Part shown: piece after piece, positions 1-9,528 of the stretch
Layout: each line of letters opens with the position of its first letter
Numbering within the stretch: the first letter of the stretch is position 1
The notes under the pieces: model-generated
Told to the model about the DNA's origin: nothing
Database searches by the model: none
Seen by the model: only the letters and a program-made list of their open reading frames with translations
Translations under genes and position numbers: made by a program
Source: Arthrobacter sp. Hiyo8
GTDB lineage: Bacteria > Actinomycetota > Actinomycetes > Actinomycetales > Micrococcaceae
Length of the DNA stretch: 64,000 bases
Direction: 5' to 3'
Assembly (NCBI GenBank): GCA_001549895.1
Contig: AP014719.1
Location: 930,001-994,000 of the forward strand

Positions 1-123
1 AACCTTGGCGCGGACTCGCTTCAGCGCTGGCTGGCCGATACCCTCGATGGTTCCTTCGCGGTGTCCCGGGAAAGCACGTCGAAATCCTTCCGCGTCCTGC
101 GGGTCAGGAAAGCGTCCCGCTAG
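1..123 (+). CDS. C-terminal end of an unidentified protein (possible methyltransferase)
   Basis: An open frame enters from the left edge and stops with TAG after about 40 codons, overlapping the convergent end of dapF by 20 bp. The tail ends in FRVLRVRKASR, a basic beta-strand-like ending of the kind seen at the C-terminus of many SAM-dependent methyltransferases, but too little is present to identify the family. The opposite strand is also open here, so even the strand is not certain. Assignment as a methyltransferase is a guess from the ending only. Confidence 0.4.
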   Translation, partial: NLGADSLQRWLADTLDGSFAVSRESTSKSFRVLRVRKASR

Positions 124-1071
124 CGACAATCACGGCGGGGCCGCTGAGCTCCACGTGTTCGCGGCCGCTTTCTCCGGGGAAGAACCGCACGCCGACGACG
201 CCGCCCGGCACGTTGACGCGCCACGTGTCGGGAGCACCTTCCCCGGCCCAGTGCCGGATGGCGACGGCGGCCGCGCAGGCGCCGGTGCCGCACGATTGGG
301 TCTCGCCGACGCCGCGTTCGTGCACTCGCATCGTGATGTTGCCTACGCCTTCGTGGACGAGGGGCTCAGCGGGAACCACGAATTCGACGTTGGTGCCGTT
401 GGCCGGCTTGGGATCGACGACGGGCGCCTTGAAGAGCTGCGTGGATTTGAGTTCTGAAAGTTCGGCCAACGCCACCACAGTGTGCGGATTGCCCATGCTG
501 ACAGAGAGGGCAGGCCGGGCCACTTCGAGTCCGTCGGCGCTGACGAGGGAGTCCATGGCCTTGCTGGTGGCATCCTTGGGGAAAATGAACTCCCACGGAC
601 CCATGTCCACCGCATAGCCCTCAGCGGTCCGGACAATCTTCTTGATGCCGCCGCGCGTTCCGATGGTCAGGGATTCACCGGCGTTGAGGGTGACAAGTCC
701 TTGCTCGATCAGGAATTGGACGAAGACGCGGACTCCGTTGCCGCACATTTCGGACAACGAGCCGTCGCCGTTGCGGTAGTCCATGAACCACTCGGCAGCG
801 GAATCCGCTTCGAGCAGCTGGAGGCCTTCGGGCAGGAATCGTGAAGGGACTGCCCGGATGAGCCCGTCCCCACCAATGCCCAGGTGGCGGTTGCAGAGCG
901 CTGCGACCTGCTCCGGAGAGATCTGGTGTGCGTCTTCGGGGTCCGCAATGAGGACGAAGTCGTTGCCCGTACCGTGCCCTTGGAGAAGGCCAGCCCGTGA
1001 AGACCGGAGGCGGGTACGGAACCGCCGGCAGCGGCAGGCTGCGGGGCGGAAAATGCAAGGGTTTCATCCAT
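104..1071 (-). CDS. dapF: Diaminopimelate epimerase DapF (frameshifted in this sequence)
   Basis: Cytosolic enzyme of lysine and peptidoglycan synthesis that interconverts LL- and meso-diaminopimelate without a cofactor. Both catalytic cysteine motifs are visible: MCGNGVRVF in the first half and SCGTGACAAAVA in the second. The N-terminal part (MDETLAFSAPQP...) and the rest lie in different frames. Near 978 the sequence reads AAGGGCAC where the family needs AAGGGGCAC to give SKGHGTGNDF, so one G is missing. With that base restored the protein is about 323 residues, normal for actinobacteria with an N-terminal extension. It follows miaA by 31 bp on the same strand, the usual miaB-miaA-dapF order. 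Identity is certain; the break is probably a sequencing error. Confidence 0.93.
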
Positions 1072-1102
1072 GGCTCAAGGCTACCTGTACTGGGGGTTGC
1101 GC

Positions 1103-2044
1103 CTAAATCACCGACGCCGGACTCGCGCAGATTTCTGCGGCTTTGGCCACCAAATCCGTATCCTGCCAGTCCAGCCAGTGGATCCGGGGGTCCGCCCGGA
1201 ACCACGTGAGTTGGCGCCGGGCGAATTGCCGGGTGGCTACGATGGTTTCTTCGGCCGCGGCAGCTGTGTCGGATTCGCCGTCGAGGACCTTCAGGAACTG
1301 CGCGTATCCGAGCGCCCGCGATGCCGTCTTGCCTTGCCGCAGTCCGACGGCGTCCAGCCGCGCGACCTCTTCAAGAAGTCCCGCGTCGACCATCTTCAGC
1401 ACGCGCTCGGCCAAACGCTCGCGCAGCACTCCGCGGTCGACGTCGAGCCCTATCTGCACGGCCGGCTGGAAGTACTCGCGCTGCGGCATGAAGGAGCTGA
1501 ACGGGCGGCCGGTGAGCTCGAAGACTTCCAGCGCGCGGATGACGCGGCGGGCGTCGCCGAGCCTGCCGGCGGACACGGGGTCGATGCGTTGGAGGCGTTC
1601 CTGGAGGCTTGGAAGACCGGAGGTTTCGTGCTCCTGCTCCAGCCGCTGCCGCACGCCGGGGTCCGTGCCGGGAAATTCCAGGACATCCAAGGCTGCGCGG
1701 ACGTAGAGGCCGGAGCCGCCCACCAGGATGGCGCGCTTGCCTCGGCCATGGATATCACGGATGGCGGCGCGGCAGTCGGCCTGGAAAGCGGAGACGCTGG
1801 CTTCCTCGGTGACATCCATCGTGTCCAGGAGGTGGTGGGGCACTCCCCTGCGTTCGGCGACGGTGATCTTGGCCGTGCCGATGTCCATTCCACGGTAGAA
1901 CTGCATGGCATCGGCGTTGATGACCTCGCCGTCGAGCGCGAGGGCGAGGTGGACGGCGAGATCGGACTTGCCGGAACCGGTGGGGCCGACGACGGCGATC
2001 ACGGGCGGATTCGGACCAACTGACCCGGCCGGTACTGCTGCCAT
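1103..2044 (-). CDS. miaA: tRNA dimethylallyltransferase MiaA
   Basis: Transfers the dimethylallyl group from DMAPP to N6 of adenosine 37 in tRNAs that read UNN codons; the product is the substrate of MiaB, encoded just upstream. The 313-residue frame is intact. It carries the P-loop GPTGSGKS near residue 20, followed by the family signatures [18 protein letters not shown] and [12 protein letters not shown]. The ATG lies 6 bp after the miaB stop, so the two are very likely co-transcribed. Length matches the family. Confidence 0.96.
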   Translation of the reverse strand: MAAVPAGSVGPNPPVIAVVGPTGSGKSDLAVHLALALDGEVINADAMQFYRGMDIGTAKITVAERRGVPHHLLDTMDVTEEASVSAFQADCRAAIRDIHGRGKRAILVGGSGLYVRAALDVLEFPGTDPGVRQRLEQEHETSGLPSLQERLQRIDPVSAGRLGDARRVIRALEVFELTGRPFSSFMPQREYFQPAVQIGLDVDRGVLRERLAERVLKMVDAGLLEEVARLDAVGLRQGKTASRALGYAQFLKVLDGESDTAAAAEETIVATRQFARRQLTWFRADPRIHWLDWQDTDLVAKAAEICASPASVI

Positions 2045-2050
2045 GCCGGG

Positions 2051-3645
2051 CTAACCGCGTCGTCCGGGGAGCGACGGCATACCGAGGGAGACGGCCCTTG
2101 AACCTGAAGACCCGATGCCGCCGGACCCGGTACCCGAGGCACTCGGGGCTGGAGCGCCGCAGGAATCGGCCTGCGAGCGGTCCCACGCATCGCCCACACG
2201 GGAGCGCCTCAAGCTGTAGTCCGCCGTCGTCTCCGGATCGGAGACGAGGTGGAAGGCAGCGGCCTCGGTGATGGTCACGGTGACGAAATCGCCGGGCCGC
2301 GGAGTCTCTGCGCCTTCCGGCACGGAGAAGTGGACCAGGCGCTGGTCCTGGGAACGACCCGAAAGGCGATGCGTTTCCTCGGCCTTGCGGCCGGATTGGG
2401 CCGTGACAAGCAGTTCAACCCGGCGTCCGAGCTGTTTCGCGTTCTCCTCGGCCGCGATGCGGTCCTGGAGGGCCGTCAGCCGCTCGTAGCGTTCCTGGAC
2501 AACGGCCTTGGGCAGCTGGTCCGGAAGGTCCGCGGCCGGGGTGCCCGGGCGCTTGGAGTACTGGAAGGTGAAGGCTGAGGCGAAGCGTGACTTCTCGACG
2601 ACGTCGAGCGTGGCTTGGAAGTCCTCTTCCGTCTCGCCGGGGAAGCCCACGATGATGTCCGTGGTGATCGCGGCGTGGGGAATCTTGTCGCGGACCTTGT
2701 CCAGGATCCCCAGGAACTTGGTCGAACGGTAGGAGCGGCGCATGTCCTTGAGGACCTTGTCCGAACCGGACTGGAGGGGCATGTGCAACTGCGGCATGAC
2801 ATTGGCGGTCTCGGCCATCGCGTCGATGACGTCGTCGGTGAAGGCAGCCGGGTGCGGGCTCGTGAAACGGACACGCTCGAGGCCTTCGATATCACCGCAG
2901 GCGCGGAGCAGTTTGGAGAAAGCCAAACGGTCCCCGAATTCCACGCCGTAGGAGTTCACGTTCTGCCCGAGCAGCGTCACCTCGACGGCGCCGTCGTCCA
3001 CCAACGCCTGGATTTCAGCGAGGATCTCGCCGGGACGTCGGTCCTTCTCCTTGCCGCGGAGCGACGGCACGATGCAGAAGGTGCAGGTGTTGTTGCACCC
3101 GACGGAGATGGAAACCCAGCCCGAGTACACGGAGTCGCGCTTGGTCGGCAAGGTGGAGGGGAAGACGTCCAGCGACTCCAGGATTTCCAGCTGTGCCTCG
3201 TTGTTGTGGCGGGCCCTGTCCAGCAACGCCGGGAGCGCCCCTACATTGTGGTCCCGAACACTGCGTCCACCCACGGCGCCTTGCGCACGATGGTTTCGCG
3301 GTCCTTTTGCGCAAGGCATCCGCCGACGGCAATCTGCATTCCAGGATGGGCGGCCTTGACCTGTTTGAGTTCCCCGAGGTTGCCGTAAAGCTTGTTGTCG
3401 GCGTTCTCACGGACGGCGCAGGTGTTGAAAACCACGACGTCGGCGACGCCGCCGTCGAACGGCACGTACCCTGCATCCTCGAGGAGCCCTGCCATGCGCT
3501 CGGAATCATGGACATTCATTTGGCAACCGAAGGTGCGGACCTGGTAGGTGCGCTTCGCCGCGTGCTCGGGTGCCGGATCGACGACAGGGCCCGGAGCGGG
3601 CTGCTGAACGGGGGCTGGTGCTGGTGCTGCAGAAGGGGAACTCAC
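2051..3645 (-). CDS. miaB: tRNA methylthiotransferase MiaB (frameshifted)
   Basis: Radical-SAM enzyme that adds a methylthio group at C2 of isopentenyl-adenosine 37 in tRNA. The N-terminal UPF0004 domain supplies cluster cysteines in [22 protein letters not shown] and GGCLAQKD; the radical-SAM loop is [11 protein letters not shown]; a TRAM domain lies near the C-terminus. The first 135 or so residues are in one frame and the rest in another. The switch is near 3243, where one base is missing between VFGT and HNVGALP. I choose the GTG at 3645 because the transglycosylase ends only 22 bp upstream and earlier codons would overlap it; its ribosome site is weak. The last 60 residues form a low-complexity Ser/Gly tail. 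Confidence 0.93.
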
Positions 3646-3667
3646 CAATCTAGGGTAGCCCCTCGGA

Positions 3668-4909
3668 CTAGTACCAGTTGAAGCCCATCTCATGCTGCCA
3701 AGCGTTGCAGGGCGAACCGTAACGGTCGCGGATATAGCCGAGGCCCCAATCGATCTGGGTCCGGTAGTTGCTGAGCCAGTCGCTGCCTGCCGAATAGTAC
3801 TTGTCCGGCGGCAGCGCCTGCGCTACACCGTAAGCGCCGCTGCTGGGATTGGTGGCGTCCGTCATCCAGCTTGATTCCTGGGTCCACAGCAAGGACAGGC
3901 ACTGCATTTGGTCCTGGCCCCAACCATAGGCGCCGAGCCGGGAGGACGCGTATTGCCGTGCGCCGGCGGGGTCGTTGACGATGTTTCCCCCGCCACCGCC
4001 ACCCCCGCCTACGAAGCCGCCGCCTCCTCCACTGCTGATGGGCGGCTGGACCGCTTGCTGGTTGTTGGCGGCGGCCGCTGCGGCTGCCGCTGCGTCGGCT
4101 ATCGCCTTGCGCTGCGCCGCCTCCCTCTTGGCCTCCTGGGCGGCCTGGTACGCGGCAAGCGCAACCTGGCCTTCTTGATATTTCTGTGCGACAGCGGCAG
4201 AAGTGGAGGTCAAGGACGCGAGTTGGGCCACCATGGTCTTTCGCTGGCCGTCCGTGGCGGCCACGCTGTCTTCGGCTGCCCGCCTTGCAGACTCTGCGGC
4301 CTGGGCCTTTGCCGCGGCATCGCTGTCCAACTGGGCCAGCACATCGCGGGCGGCTTGTTCCTGGGCGGTTGCGGCGGCAGATGCCCGGGACGCGCTCAGG
4401 GCATCATCGTGCAGCTTCGCCGTACGATCCAGGACCCTGTTCAGCAAGGCGAAATTTTGAATGTTGTCCGGCGCGATGGCGGCGTTCGCAAGGGACCAGG
4501 GACCGGGATCGAAGCCGCCCGACTCGTATGCCTGGACCACCAGGGAGGACGTGGCCTTTCTCAAGGAATCCGCTTTTGCCTTGGCCTGTTGGGACGCCTC
4601 GGCCAGTTTCTGGGTGACTGCCTGCTGGTGCAGCAGGGCGTCATGGGCCTTGGCGTACTCAGTTCCGGCCTTGATGGCCGCCGCGCCGAGCTCTCCGGAT
4701 TTCTGTTGAAGTCCAGCCAATAACTGGTTGATGCGGTCTACTTCGGCGCTTGCGGCAGCCTCGTTCCCTTGGGCTTGCTGTACTTCTGCCCAGCTGGGAT
4801 AGCCCGACGGCGGGGCATCGTCGTCCGCCGAAGCCGGGCCTGCTTGGAGAAGCGACGCGACAAGCAAGGGCACAATGATTGCCGAAAGCCGTAGCGACAA
4901 CGGATTCAT
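3668..4909 (-). CDS. Secreted lytic-transglycosylase-like protein with long coiled coil
   Basis: A 413-residue exported protein. Residues 1-28 form a signal peptide ending ASA. Residues 35-270 are Ala/Gln/Lys-rich heptads predicted as coiled coil, similar in style to peptidoglycan-hydrolase regulators. A Gly-rich linker (two poly-Gly runs around 295-310) leads to a C-terminal lysozyme-fold domain. In that domain [18 protein letters not shown] is the SLT-type motif, with the Glu of QESSW as the likely catalytic acid, and the protein ends GFNWY. It probably cleaves or remodels peptidoglycan outside the cell. It lies between recX and miaB on the same strand; a link to either is not obvious. The frame is intact. 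Confidence 0.82.
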   Translation of the reverse strand: MNPLSLRLSAIIVPLLVASLLQAGPASADDDAPPSGYPSWAEVQQAQGNEAAASAEVDRINQLLAGLQQKSGELGAAAIKAGTEYAKAHDALLHQQAVTQKLAEASQQAKAKADSLRKATSSLVVQAYESGGFDPGPWSLANAAIAPDNIQNFALLNRVLDRTAKLHDDALSASRASAAATAQEQAARDVLAQLDSDAAAKAQAAESARRAAEDSVAATDGQRKTMVAQLASLTSTSAAVAQKYQEGQVALAAYQAAQEAKREAAQRKAIADAAAAAAAAANNQQAVQPPISSGGGGGFVGGGGGGGGNIVNDPAGARQYASSRLGAYGWGQDQMQCLSLLWTQESSWMTDATNPSSGAYGVAQALPPDKYYSAGSDWLSNYRTQIDWGLGYIRDRYGSPCNAWQHEMGFNWY

Positions 4910-5037
4910 TGGATCTGACCTGCCTCCCGACTCGGAACACTAGTCCAGAACCTTAGCCGACAGGCACCCAGAAGCCACCCAACCCCGCCGCCGGGGACAA
5001 TACTCACAGGCAGCTCTCAGTTTCTCCGAGACACCGT

Positions 5038-5702
5038 TTAGCCGATGTCCTCTGCTTCAGGACCGCCTGCTTCAGGACCGTGTGCTTCAGGACCGCCGTA
5101 CTCTCCGGCGCCATAGGAGCCAGGCTCCTGCGCCAAGGTTTCGTCCAAGACCTCGCCGACAATCCGGAATGCCGTGGATGGCTGGTAACCCTTGCGGGCA
5201 AGCATCGACGCGAGCCGCCGGGTTTGCTTGTCCCGCTCGGCCCTGTCGGAAAGGTCCGTCCCGGCCCGCAAACGGCGTGCGACCAGATCCCTGGCCGCGT
5301 TCCGCTCGTCGTCGTCACTCACTTGCGCGAGCGCCTGCTCCGCGGTTTCAGTGTCGATGCCTTTGTCCGCCAATTCGCGCCTCAAGGCACCCGGGCGAGT
5401 TTCCTCGACTGGGAACGGCTGCGGACCCACATCTCGGCGAAATCGGCGTCATCAATGAGCCGGACTTCCTCGAAGCGGTCCAGCACGGCTTCGGCCACCT
5501 CCTCCGGCACGTTCCGTTCGGCCAGTTTGCGGGCAAGCTGAAGCCTGCTCTTGGGCGAGTTGGTCAGTTGCCGCAAAACAATGGACCGGGCTACCGATTC
5601 CGGATTGGCCTCAGGGTCCGCCGCCACGGACGAATCCGCAGACGGGCCCCACGACCGGGAAGAACTTGAGGAACGGGAGCGGCCCTGGCGCTTAGCCGTC
5701 AA
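5038..5702 (-). CDS. recX: RecA regulatory protein RecX (frameshifted)
   Basis: RecX binds RecA filaments and limits recombinase activity. The N-terminal part contains [20 protein letters not shown] and the repeat unit [20 protein letters not shown]; the second half contains [19 protein letters not shown] and a last helix pair, then a Gly/Glu-rich tail with a GPEA-type repeat. The halves are in different frames. Near 5393 CCCGGGTGCC needs one more G to give KLARGALRREL. The start overlaps the end of recA by 11 bp, showing translational coupling and sharing of the recA SOS promoter. Identity is secure from sequence and position. Confidence 0.9.
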
Positions 5703-6740
5703 CGGCCTTCAGCTTCGGAGATTTTTCGGCTTCGGCAGGCTTGACTACTCCGACGCCAAGCTTCTCCTTGATGAGCCGCTCGAGGTCCGCAGCCAACTCC
5801 GGGTTGTCCCGCAGGAAACGGCGCGAATTCTCCATACCCTGGCCCAGCTGGTCACCGTCGTAAGTGAACCATGAACCGGACTTCTTGATGATGCCGTGCT
5901 CGACGCCCATGTCGATGATGCCGCCCTCGCGGGAAATACCCTGGCCGTAGATGATGTCGAACTCCGCGATCTTGAAGGGCGGAGCCATCTTGTTCTTGAC
6001 GATCTTGGCCTTGGTCCGGTTACCTACCGAATCCGCGCCTTCCTTCAGCGTCTGGATACGGCGGACGTCGATGCGGATGGACGCGTAGAACTTCAAGGCC
6101 TTGCCACCGGTGGTGGTCTCCGGGAACCGAAGAAAACGCCGATCTTCTCGCGGAGCTGGTTGATGAAGATGGCAGTCGTCTTGGTCTGGCTCAGCCGGCC
6201 GGTGATCTTACGCAGGGCCTGGCTCATAAGGCGGGCCTGGAGGCCGACGTGGGAGTCGCCCATTTCGCCTTCGATTTCAGCGCGGGGAACCAATGCGGCG
6301 ACGGAGTCGATCACGACGATATCCAAGGAGCCGGAGCCGATCAGCATGTCCATGATCTCCAAGGCCTGCTCACCGGTATCCGGCTGCGAAACCAGCAGCG
6401 CGTCGGTATCGACGCCCAGTTTCGCCGCGTACTCGGGATCGAGGGCGTGCTCGGCGTCGATGAAGGCTGCGATGCCGCCCTGGCGCTGGGCGTTGGCCAC
6501 AGCGTGAAGCGCGACGGTGGTCTTACCCGAGGATTCCGGGCCGTAGATTTCCACGATACGGCCGCGCGGCAGGCCGCCAATTCCCAGGGCGACGTCCAAG
6601 GCGATGGAACCAGTGGGAATGACTTCGATGGGCGCACGGATATCGTCACCCAAGCGCATGATGGAGCCCTTGCCGAATTGCTTGTCGATTTGGGCAAGCG
6701 CTGCCTCGAGCGCCTTCTCACGATCCTGGTTTGCCGCCAT
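5692..6740 (-). CDS. recA: Recombinase A (frameshifted)
   Basis: DNA-dependent ATPase that forms the strand-exchange filament and triggers LexA self-cleavage. Walker A is GPESSGKTT, followed by the usual conserved core ([33 protein letters not shown]). About 215 residues are in one frame, ending in nonsense ([11 protein letters not shown]), and the rest resumes at [15 protein letters not shown]. Near 6122 TTCCCGGAG should be TTCCCCGGAG, which gives [20 protein letters not shown]. Reconstructed length is about 350, normal. It shares a promoter region with an SOS box about 190 bp upstream and runs into recX. A broken recA is not credible biologically, so the frameshift marks sequence error. Confidence 0.97.
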
Positions 6741-6930
6741 GGTTCACACCTCTGATGCTTTCTCGCTGTGGACTGGCCTGAACGGCCGCTTTCCTGTCTC
6801 ATCCGACGCTAGTACGAGCCGCTGACAATTTTGTGTGCGACTTCGTCTATGTGGACAACTACGGGCTTCGAATGACACGGAAACCGCTCCGTCAGGACCA
6901 ATTTTCCTCTGATAGGAGCATAGCCTCATC

Positions 6931-6944
6931 CGAACAGATATTCG
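6931..6944. promoter_or_regulatory. LexA (SOS) box upstream of recA
   Basis: CGAACAGATATTCG matches the actinobacterial LexA box CGAAC-N4-GTTCG at nine of ten arm positions. The flanks extend the symmetry, and a second partial copy (TTCGAACAAATTTG) overlaps its right end. It lies between recA and the DUF3046 gene, about 190 bp before the recA start, so recA transcripts probably have a long leader. Confidence 0.75.
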
Positions 6945-6981
6945 AACAAATTTGTGGGCGTGTCCGTCCAGGAACCGGAAC

Positions 6982-7221
6982 TCAGAACGTCCGGGAACCC
7001 TTATCGGCGGGCTTGATATCCCTGCCGAGCCGTCGCTCCGGCGGAACGTCCTGGACGTCGCACAGGGCAAGCCAGACGTCGCGGGGGCTGTAGCCCGCTG
7101 CCAAGGCGTCGTCTGCCGTCCGTCCGCCGACGCCGGCCAATACAAGGGAGCTGCTGAGGACCCGGGAGTAGCCGGCCCCGAATTCATCGTCCATCAGCCG
7201 CCAGAAGTCACTGATCCGCAC
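6982..7221 (-). CDS. DUF3046 family small protein
   Basis: A 79-residue protein of the actinobacterial DUF3046 family, function unknown. It matches the family nearly end to end: MRISDFWRLMDDEFG at the start and DVWLALCDVQDVPPERRLG near the end, then a short basic tail. The GTG at 7221 gives the family start MRISDFW; a TTG one codon earlier is the alternative. The gene sits upstream of recA in many actinobacteria (family knowledge) and is divergent from the marR gene, sharing a 41-bp intergenic region. Confidence 0.85.
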   Translation of the reverse strand: MRISDFWRLMDDEFGAGYSRVLSSSLVLAGVGGRTADDALAAGYSPRDVWLALCDVQDVPPERRLGRDIKPADKGSRTF

Positions 7222-7225
7222 CAAT

Positions 7226-7255
7226 AGAGTCTCTCATGGGAGCGGACTCTAGAAT
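7226..7255 (+). promoter_or_regulatory. marR promoter -10 element with candidate operator
   Basis: TAGAAT at 7250-7255 is followed by 7 nt and then ATG at 7263, the layout of a leaderless promoter. An inverted repeat, AGAGTC at 7226-7231 and GACTCT at 7245-7250, overlaps the promoter, and is a plausible autoregulatory MarR site that could also affect the divergent DUF3046 gene. The arms are only 6 bp, so the operator is tentative. Confidence 0.5.
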
Positions 7256-7262
7256 GGTTGTC

Positions 7263-7760
7263 ATGAGCAACACTCCCGACGACGCGCCAGAGATGGTGGA
7301 GGTTGGCGACAACGTCGACGCCGCCCTCCAGCAGGTGGAACACCAGCTGAGCATGTTCTGGCGACGCGCACGATCGCTGTCCCACCAGTTGTCCCGCCAG
7401 GTCCATCCCGACATGGAACCAGCCGCCTACGGACTGCTGACGATCATCCGGAAAGAGGGGCCAATCCGCCTCACGGAGCTCGCCTCGTGCATCGGCGTCG
7501 GGAAGCCATCGGTGAGCCGCCAGATCGCGTTCCTGGAAAGCATCGGCATGGTCTACAAAGAGGCCGACCCTCAGGATGGCCGCGCACAATCCATCCGGCT
7601 CACCCCCAAGGGCGAAGAAAAGATGCACCAGGTCCAGGACGCACGCCGGCAGGTGTTCCGGGAACGCCTGGGTGAATGGCCGCTGGAAGAAATCCAGACG
7701 CTTGCTGACTACATTGAACGGCTCAACACCGCGTATGGCGAAGGTATCGGCAAGGACTGA
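7263..7760 (+). CDS. MarR-family transcriptional regulator
   Basis: Winged-helix regulator of about 165 residues. The N-terminal helix that forms the dimer (LQQVEHQLSMFWRRARSLSH) precedes the recognition helix-turn-helix (RLTELASCIGVGKPSVSRQI) and the wing (KEADPQDGRAQSIRLTPKG). The start at 7263 is preferred to two in-frame starts up to 27 bp upstream because a -10 hexamer ends 8 bp before it. The ligand and targets are unknown; no transporter or enzyme lies divergent to it, only DUF3046, so it may act at distant genes as well as on itself. A strong terminator follows. Confidence 0.88.
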   Translation: MSNTPDDAPEMVEVGDNVDAALQQVEHQLSMFWRRARSLSHQLSRQVHPDMEPAAYGLLTIIRKEGPIRLTELASCIGVGKPSVSRQIAFLESIGMVYKEADPQDGRAQSIRLTPKGEEKMHQVQDARRQVFRERLGEWPLEEIQTLADYIERLNTAYGEGIGKD

Positions 7761-7782
7761 CCTCGCCAGGCCACAAAAGCCC

Positions 7783-7818
7783 AAGAAGGAGGGCCTCCAG
7801 CTGGAGGCCCTCCTTCTT
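7783..7818. terminator. Bidirectional terminator between marR and clgR
   Basis: A perfect 36-bp palindrome with 18-bp arms (AAGAAGGAGGGCCTCCAG and its complement). A-rich on one end and T-rich on the other, it can act as an intrinsic terminator for both convergent genes. Confidence 0.85.
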
Positions 7819-7832
7819 TACTTCAGGTCCGC

Positions 7833-8285
7833 CTAGCGGGCTCCGGAGAGCATGCCCTGGGTGAAGTCGTCGTTCAGTTCGGCGCTGAGCTCGCGATCGA
7901 GATCGCGGCCATAGCGCTGGGCGAATTCCTGCGGGACGGTGTCCGGAACAGCGACGCCTTCGGCGACGGCAACCCGGTCACTGACCTCGCGGAGCATGCC
8001 GGACAACGGAACGTCCAGGGCCGAGCAGATCGAGGACAGCAGCTCTGAGGATGCTTCCTTCTGGCCGCGTTCAACTTCGCTCAGGTAGCCAAGGGAAACG
8101 CGGGCGCTGTGCGAGACTTCGCGGAGCGTACGGCCCTGGCGCTGGCGGACATCGCGCAGGACATCACCAATTTCGTGACGCAGTACAACCATTTTGCGCT
8201 CCTTCTGTTCGCTCGGTGCCTTCTCGGCCAAGCCCACATCCTTCCAGCGGACAACGCCGTTTATGGATACGGGCTGCTTAACCAT
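7833..8285 (-). CDS. clgR: XRE-family regulator, ClgR type
   Basis: Helix-turn-helix activator of the ClgR family, which in actinobacteria activates clp protease and other proteostasis genes. About 150 residues: an N-terminal extension ([16 protein letters not shown]), then the DNA-binding domain [20 protein letters not shown] with recognition helix [13 protein letters not shown], and a C-terminal half ending QGMLSGAR. The ATG at 8285 has an upstream GGGAGC; an internal start at MVVLRHEIG would give the minimal family length. Following cinA and pgsA on the same strand is the classical clgR position. In the family, activity depends on turnover by ClpP recognising a C-terminal degron; the terminus here, ending AR, is only loosely like that. 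Confidence 0.85.
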   Translation of the reverse strand: MVKQPVSINGVVRWKDVGLAEKAPSEQKERKMVVLRHEIGDVLRDVRQRQGRTLREVSHSARVSLGYLSEVERGQKEASSELLSSICSALDVPLSGMLREVSDRVAVAEGVAVPDTVPQEFAQRYGRDLDRELSAELNDDFTQGMLSGAR

Positions 8286-8416
8286 CTGTATCGCCTTGCT
8301 CCCTCGTGAGGCCGGTTCACCTTGCGGGTGCACCGGTTGTTTTTTACATCCTAGGCGCCCGGCCATTCCGGGGCGACACAATGTAACAACTATTGGGCCG
8401 CTGTTTTTGTTCCCGG

Positions 8417-8920
8417 CTACTTTACGTGCGGTAAGTCGGCATGGACAAGGCACTCCAACAACCGCTCCAGTGCGGCCGCGGTCGCCTGCGCACGGATACT
8501 TGGGCGATCTCCCCGAAAGGAGTAGGCATGGGCCGCAGTTCCGCCCTGCGTGGCGACGCCAATGAAGACGGTGCCAACCGGCTTCCCGTCATGCGGCAAA
8601 GGTCCCGCAACCCCCGTCGTGGAGACCCCGACGTCGGCCCCGCACGCGCGCCTGGCACCGTCGGCCATGGCCGCCGCCACTCCGGCGTCGACGGATCCGA
8701 CGGCGGACAGCAACTCCTCGGAGACCCCCAGGATTCCGGCCTTGACGGCATTCTGATAGGCGACCACCCCGCCCTGGAGCATGCCTGACGCGCCGGGAGT
8801 ATCGGCGAGGGTGGCTGCAACCATTCCGGCTGTCAGGGATTCTGCGGTAGCCACGGTAACGCCCCGCTCGATGGCGAGGGCGACGGCGGACGCAGCCGCC
8901 TCATCAGCGGTGGGGCTCAT
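8417..8920 (-). CDS. cinA: CinA C-terminal domain protein (NMN amidohydrolase type)
   Basis: A stand-alone CinA C-terminal (PncC-like) domain of 167 residues; family members deamidate nicotinamide mononucleotide. Visible motifs are [57 protein letters not shown] and the closing [19 protein letters not shown]. There is no N-terminal molybdopterin-binding half, as is usual for actinobacteria. The ATG overlaps the pgsA stop by 4 bp, so translation is coupled. Confidence 0.9.
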   Translation of the reverse strand: MSPTADEAAASAVALAIERGVTVATAESLTAGMVAATLADTPGASGMLQGGVVAYQNAVKAGILGVSEELLSAVGSVDAGVAAAMADGARRACGADVGVSTTGVAGPLPHDGKPVGTVFIGVATQGGTAAHAYSFRGDRPSIRAQATAAALERLLECLVHADLPHVK

Positions 8921-9519
8921 GCGCGCTTGCCCGCCGAGCGAAGCTTTGCGGCTTCGATCACATATTCGGCGCCGGTCCACACTGTAATGGCGAGTGCGAC
9001 GATCATGACCCAGAAGGCCACGCTGACGAGCCACGGCGCGAAGGAATTCAGCGGCAGGATGTAGAGGAAGATCGCGACGGTCTGGATGACGGTCTTTAGC
9101 TTGCCGCCCCGCGAGGCCGGCATCACGCCATAGCGGATGACGAAGAAGCGCAAGGCGGTGATGCCCCATTCGCGCACGAGGATGAGGATCGTGATCCACC
9201 ACGGCAGCTCCCCCAGCGCCGAGAGGAGAACGAGTGCCGATCCGATCAGCAGCTTGTCGGCAATCGGGTCCGCGATCTTGCCGAAGTTGGTGACGAGGTT
9301 GCGGCTCCGGGCGATGTCGCCGTCGAGCTTGTCCGTATAGATCGCCACAGCGAAGGCCACAACGGCGGTCCAGCGCCAAATGCCGTGCTGGCTGTTGTCC
9401 GCCAAGAGGAACCACACGAAGAACGGGACGAGGACAATTCGAAGCATCGTCAGGATGTTGGGCAGGTTCCAGATATCGGAGCTGCTGGAACCGGCTTTGC
9501 TGCCGTCGGATGTAGTCAC
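8917..9519 (-). CDS. pgsA: CDP-diacylglycerol-glycerol-3-phosphate 3-phosphatidyltransferase
   Basis: Integral membrane enzyme that makes phosphatidylglycerol phosphate from CDP-diacylglycerol and glycerol 3-phosphate. The 200-residue protein contains the CDP-alcohol phosphatidyltransferase signature DGDIARSRNLVTNFGKIAD followed by PIAD, with all the required Asp, Gly and Arg residues. Several hydrophobic segments are evident. It starts 10 bp after the ftsK stop and overlaps cinA. The frame is intact. Confidence 0.93.
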   Translation of the reverse strand: MTTSDGSKAGSSSSDIWNLPNILTMLRIVLVPFFVWFLLADNSQHGIWRWTAVVAFAVAIYTDKLDGDIARSRNLVTNFGKIADPIADKLLIGSALVLLSALGELPWWITILILVREWGITALRFFVIRYGVMPASRGGKLKTVIQTVAIFLYILPLNSFAPWLVSVAFWVMIVALAITVWTGAEYVIEAAKLRSAGKRA

Positions 9520-9528
9520 CCCTCTAGG

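Noticed and set aside
1070..2023. A 317-codon plus-strand open frame opposite miaA
   Set aside because: Antisense shadow of an intact miaA; no family features.
6093..6740. Truncated recA as a real pseudogene or programmed frameshift
   Set aside because: No slippery heptamer or conserved frameshift is known for recA, and one C restores the whole protein. The same class of break occurs throughout the window.
6744..7187. A 147-codon minus-strand frame between recA and DUF3046
   Set aside because: It overlaps DUF3046 in another frame, contains the SOS box and has no family features.
8300..8416. ClgR operator in front of clgR
   Set aside because: GTTCACCTTGCGGGTGCACC has some symmetry, but I could not match it reliably to a ClgR consensus.
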